A stretch of 15,354 nt of DNA from positions 1 through 15,354 of the forward strand of contig JAQCID010000003.1 in NCBI GenBank assembly GCA_027618855.1, in the 5' to 3' direction. The notes below the pieces were generated by a model that saw nothing but the letters and a program-made list of their open reading frames with translations, ran no database searches and had not been told where the DNA came from. The DNA is from Bacteroidota bacterium. GTDB lineage: Bacteria > Bacteroidota > Bacteroidia > Flavobacteriales_D > Sanyastnellaceae. The position numbers were made by a program, and so were the translations under genes. The stretch's first letter is position 1. Each line of letters begins with the position of its first letter. Below are positions 13,580 through 15,354 of this stretch, piece by piece.

Positions 13580-14443
13580 ATGATGAGCAATTATTTTAAA
13601 TTTACACTGCTAATTGTAGCAATCTTTACATTGTCATTAGAATGTGACGCACAAGTACAAGATGTTCTTGACGGAGCATACGTTAGACAAACAAGATTCG
13701 AGAAAAGAGTCATCCCTTACCCTTATCTCCGTGAAGCTGACGTGATGTATTCCAAGCGTTTGTGGCAAGAGATGGATTTAAAACAAAAAATAAATCATCC
13801 TTTCTTCTACCCTATAGAGCCGATTCAAAATAGAAAAAATCTGTTCGACGTGATTAAGGAGGGCTTGCTAGTAGACGGCTCTTTGCAAGCTTATGGAGCT
13901 GGCCCAGGAAATGATGAAGATGAGTTTTTTGTCAGAAATAAACTTAGTGTAGACAGTGTTCGCAGTAAACTGAACCCAATTACATACGTACCGCAGTACG
14001 ATGAAGATGGTGAAGAAGTCGAGCCTAAAAAGGAGCAAATTGCAATCCGCTCTGAATATATTACGAGATACCGTTTGAAAGAAGATTGGATTTGGGACAG
14101 ACAAAGAAGTGAGAGGTATGTAAGAATTATTGGAATTGCTCCACTTAAAGAAGAATTCAGAGATGGTGAAAGCATCGGTTATCAACCACTATTTTGGTTG
14201 TACTACCCTGAATGTAGAGAAGTTTTCGCACATTCTGAGGCCTTCAATCTGTTCAATGACGCTCAGCGCAGAACGTATGAGGACTTGTTCCAAAAAAGAT
14301 ATTTCTCTAGCTACATTGTGAAAGAATCCAATGTGTATAATCGAATAGTGAAAGGTTACGTAAGAGGAATGGACGCGCTCGTTGAATCTGAACGAATCAA
14401 AGAGGAATTGTTCTTACTCGAACACGATTTATGGCATTACTGA
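13580..14443 (+). CDS. gldN: Type IX secretion / gliding protein GldN (PorN)
   Basis: GldN/PorN is a periplasmic protein that pairs with the GldK lipoprotein in the T9SS ring and contacts the GldM shaft. The 287-residue protein has a signal peptide (about 1-24, cleavage after CDA before QVQDVLDG). Family-like blocks follow: RVIPYPYLREADVMYSKRLW (63% aromatic/charged mix typical of GldN is not quantified here), QEMDLKQKINHPFFYPIEP, LKEDWIWDRQRS, RIIGIAPLKE and PLFWLYYPECREVF. Two ATGs in a row (13580 and 13583) are both possible starts. It is the last gene of the operon; an intrinsic terminator follows 22 bp after the stop. Confidence 0.95.
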   Translation: MMSNYFKFTLLIVAIFTLSLECDAQVQDVLDGAYVRQTRFEKRVIPYPYLREADVMYSKRLWQEMDLKQKINHPFFYPIEPIQNRKNLFDVIKEGLLVDGSLQAYGAGPGNDEDEFFVRNKLSVDSVRSKLNPITYVPQYDEDGEEVEPKKEQIAIRSEYITRYRLKEDWIWDRQRSERYVRIIGIAPLKEEFRDGESIGYQPLFWLYYPECREVFAHSEAFNLFNDAQRRTYEDLFQKRYFSSYIVKESNVYNRIVKGYVRGMDALVESERIKEELFLLEHDLWHY

Positions 14444-14464
14444 TTTATTGAATATAATCAACTT

Positions 14465-14496
14465 AAAACGGGAGGCTTAGTGGCTTCCCGTTTTTT
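14465..14496 (+). terminator. Intrinsic terminator of the porP-gldKLMN operon
   Basis: AAAACGGGAGGC (14465-14476) pairs with GCTTCCCGTTTT (14483-14494) around the 6-nt loop TTAGTG. There is one G-T wobble, and the stem runs into six T residues (14491-14496). It lies 22 bp after the gldN stop and is a clear rho-independent terminator. Its A-rich left side would also allow some termination on the other strand. Confidence 0.88.
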
Positions 14497-14511
14497 ATTT
14501 ACGACCTTTGC
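14481..14511 (+). promoter_or_regulatory. Candidate ABC-F gene promoter (-7 box GACCTTTG)
   Basis: GACCTTTG (14504-14511) is one base from TAnnTTTG and is followed by CCGCCGC and the ATG at 14518, so the transcript would be nearly leaderless. The -33 position (about 14481-14484) reads TGGC and falls inside the right arm of the gldN terminator stem. If real, terminator and promoter share bases. The -33 match is weak. Confidence 0.4.
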
Positions 14512-14517
14512 CGCCGC

Positions 14518-15354
14518 ATGCTAACAGTCACACAACTTGGGGTTCACTTTGGAGAACGTACGCTATTCGAAGGATTAAACTTATTCATCGGTAAGAGGGA
14601 GAGAATAGGTCTTGTAGGACGTAATGGTGCTGGGAAGTCAACCTTAATGTATATCCTTGCAGGGATTAACAAACCATCTGAGGGAACTGTAAGTTATCCC
14701 AATGATTATAAGATAGGATACCTTCCCCAAGAAATGTCTCACAATGAAGGCGAAACCGTTTTTGATGAAGCTGCGAGTGCATTTGCTGAAGTAAAACAAT
14801 TGGAAGCACGTATTGCAGAAATAACTGAAGAGATCTCATCAAGACTTGATTATGAAAGTAGCGAGTACTCAAGGCTGATTGATGAGCTCACAGATGCAAA
14901 TACGAGATTAGATATTATAGGAGCAGGTAATTTAGAGGAAAACATCCATCGGATATTACAAGGTTTGGGTTTCAAAGATGAAGACTTACAAAGGAAGATG
15001 TCTGAGTTTAGTGGAGGATGGAAGATGAGGGTCGAGCTCGCAAAGCTTCTGTTAACAAACCCAAATCTTTTGCTCCTTGACGAGCCTACAAATCATCTTG
15101 ATATAGAAAGCATCCAGTGGCTAGAGGGTTTTCTAAAAAACTATGCTGGAGCTATTTTACTTATTTCACATGACAGGATGTTCCTTGATACATTAACAGA
15201 AAGGACCATTGAAATAAGTCCATTCAAATTGTATGATTTTAAGGCGCCATATTCTAAGTACCAAGTTTGGAGAGAAGAAGAACGAGATAGACAGTTGCAA
15301 GCATCCAAAAATCAGAAGAAGTATATTGAAGAAACTCAAGTTCTAATCAATAAA
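14518..15354 (+). CDS. ABC-F family ATP-binding protein, cut by right edge
   Basis: ABC-F proteins carry two ATPase domains, no membrane part, and act on the ribosome (EttA, Uup, YbiT, YheS and antibiotic-protection types). The visible 279 residues run without a stop to the window end. They contain Walker A GRNGAGKS (34-41), the Q-loop region YLPQEM, the signature FSGGWKMRVELAKLL (from 164), Walker B LLLLDEPTNHLD (184-195) and the switch SHDR (217-220). A helical arm region (about 80-150) sits inside the first domain. The chain then enters the interdomain linker (YSKYQVWREEERDRQ...), where P-site tRNA contact would be made. The start MLTVTQLGVHFG is typical. The gene is separated from the T9SS operon by the terminator, so a T9SS role is not implied. 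The subfamily cannot be fixed without the second domain. Confidence 0.93.
   Translation, partial: MLTVTQLGVHFGERTLFEGLNLFIGKRERIGLVGRNGAGKSTLMYILAGINKPSEGTVSYPNDYKIGYLPQEMSHNEGETVFDEAASAFAEVKQLEARIAEITEEISSRLDYESSEYSRLIDELTDANTRLDIIGAGNLEENIHRILQGLGFKDEDLQRKMSEFSGGWKMRVELAKLLLTNPNLLLLDEPTNHLDIESIQWLEGFLKNYAGAILLISHDRMFLDTLTERTIEISPFKLYDFKAPYSKYQVWREEERDRQLQASKNQKKYIEETQVLINK

Noticed and set aside
13868..14185. Minus-strand open frame of 105 codons
   Set aside because: It is a shadow of gldN; the hydrophobic Ser/Phe-rich product reflects reverse translation of charged codons.
1..15354. tRNA, rRNA, CRISPR arrays, insertion sequences, integrase or phage genes
   Set aside because: Nothing resembling these was seen on either strand; gene order and codon use look like core chromosome throughout.

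Overview
The window looks like a chromosomal segment of a Bacteroidota bacterium, most likely a flavobacterium-like marine lineage. The reasons are a complete type IX secretion / gliding core (porP, gldK, gldL, gldM, gldN), the order miaB - sigma-54 activator - lptE - TPR protein - secG - groES, A-rich start regions without Shine-Dalgarno sequences, and promoters of the TTTG / TAnnTTTG type with very short leaders. No mobile elements, CRISPR arrays, tRNAs or rRNAs were seen; this is core chromosome.

Left block (1-4696, minus strand): a tight operon runs right to left. It encodes miaB (tRNA methylthiotransferase), a receiver-less sigma-54 enhancer-binding protein, lptE (LPS-assembly lipoprotein), a poorly known TPR-like protein and secG (Sec translocon). 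After a 157-bp gap come the first six codons of groES at the window edge. The gaps inside the operon are 16, -3, 7 and 2 nt. Both the miaB promoter and the groES promoter contain the same palindrome, TGACA-N3-TGTCA, each time supplying the TTTG of the likely -33 box. This is the most interesting regulatory signal in the window.

Middle (4846-8460, plus strand): topA (DNA topoisomerase I) is divergent from miaB. It is followed by an arginase/formimidoylglutamase-fold protein in which three of the six expected metal ligands are replaced, so it is probably not a working ureohydrolase.

Right block (8562-14443, plus strand): porP-gldK-gldL-gldM-gldN encodes the type IX secretion machine. PorP/SprF is an outer-membrane protein, the GldK lipoprotein and GldN form the periplasmic ring, and GldL-GldM is the proton-driven inner-membrane motor. 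A strong intrinsic terminator closes the operon. An ABC-F ATPase gene then starts and runs off the right edge.

No undescribed multi-gene system is evident; the T9SS genes are of known type. The leads worth following are the shared groES/miaB operator, the possible link to the sigma-54 activator encoded between them, the pseudo-arginase beside the T9SS genes, and a perfect 20-bp palindrome just inside that gene.
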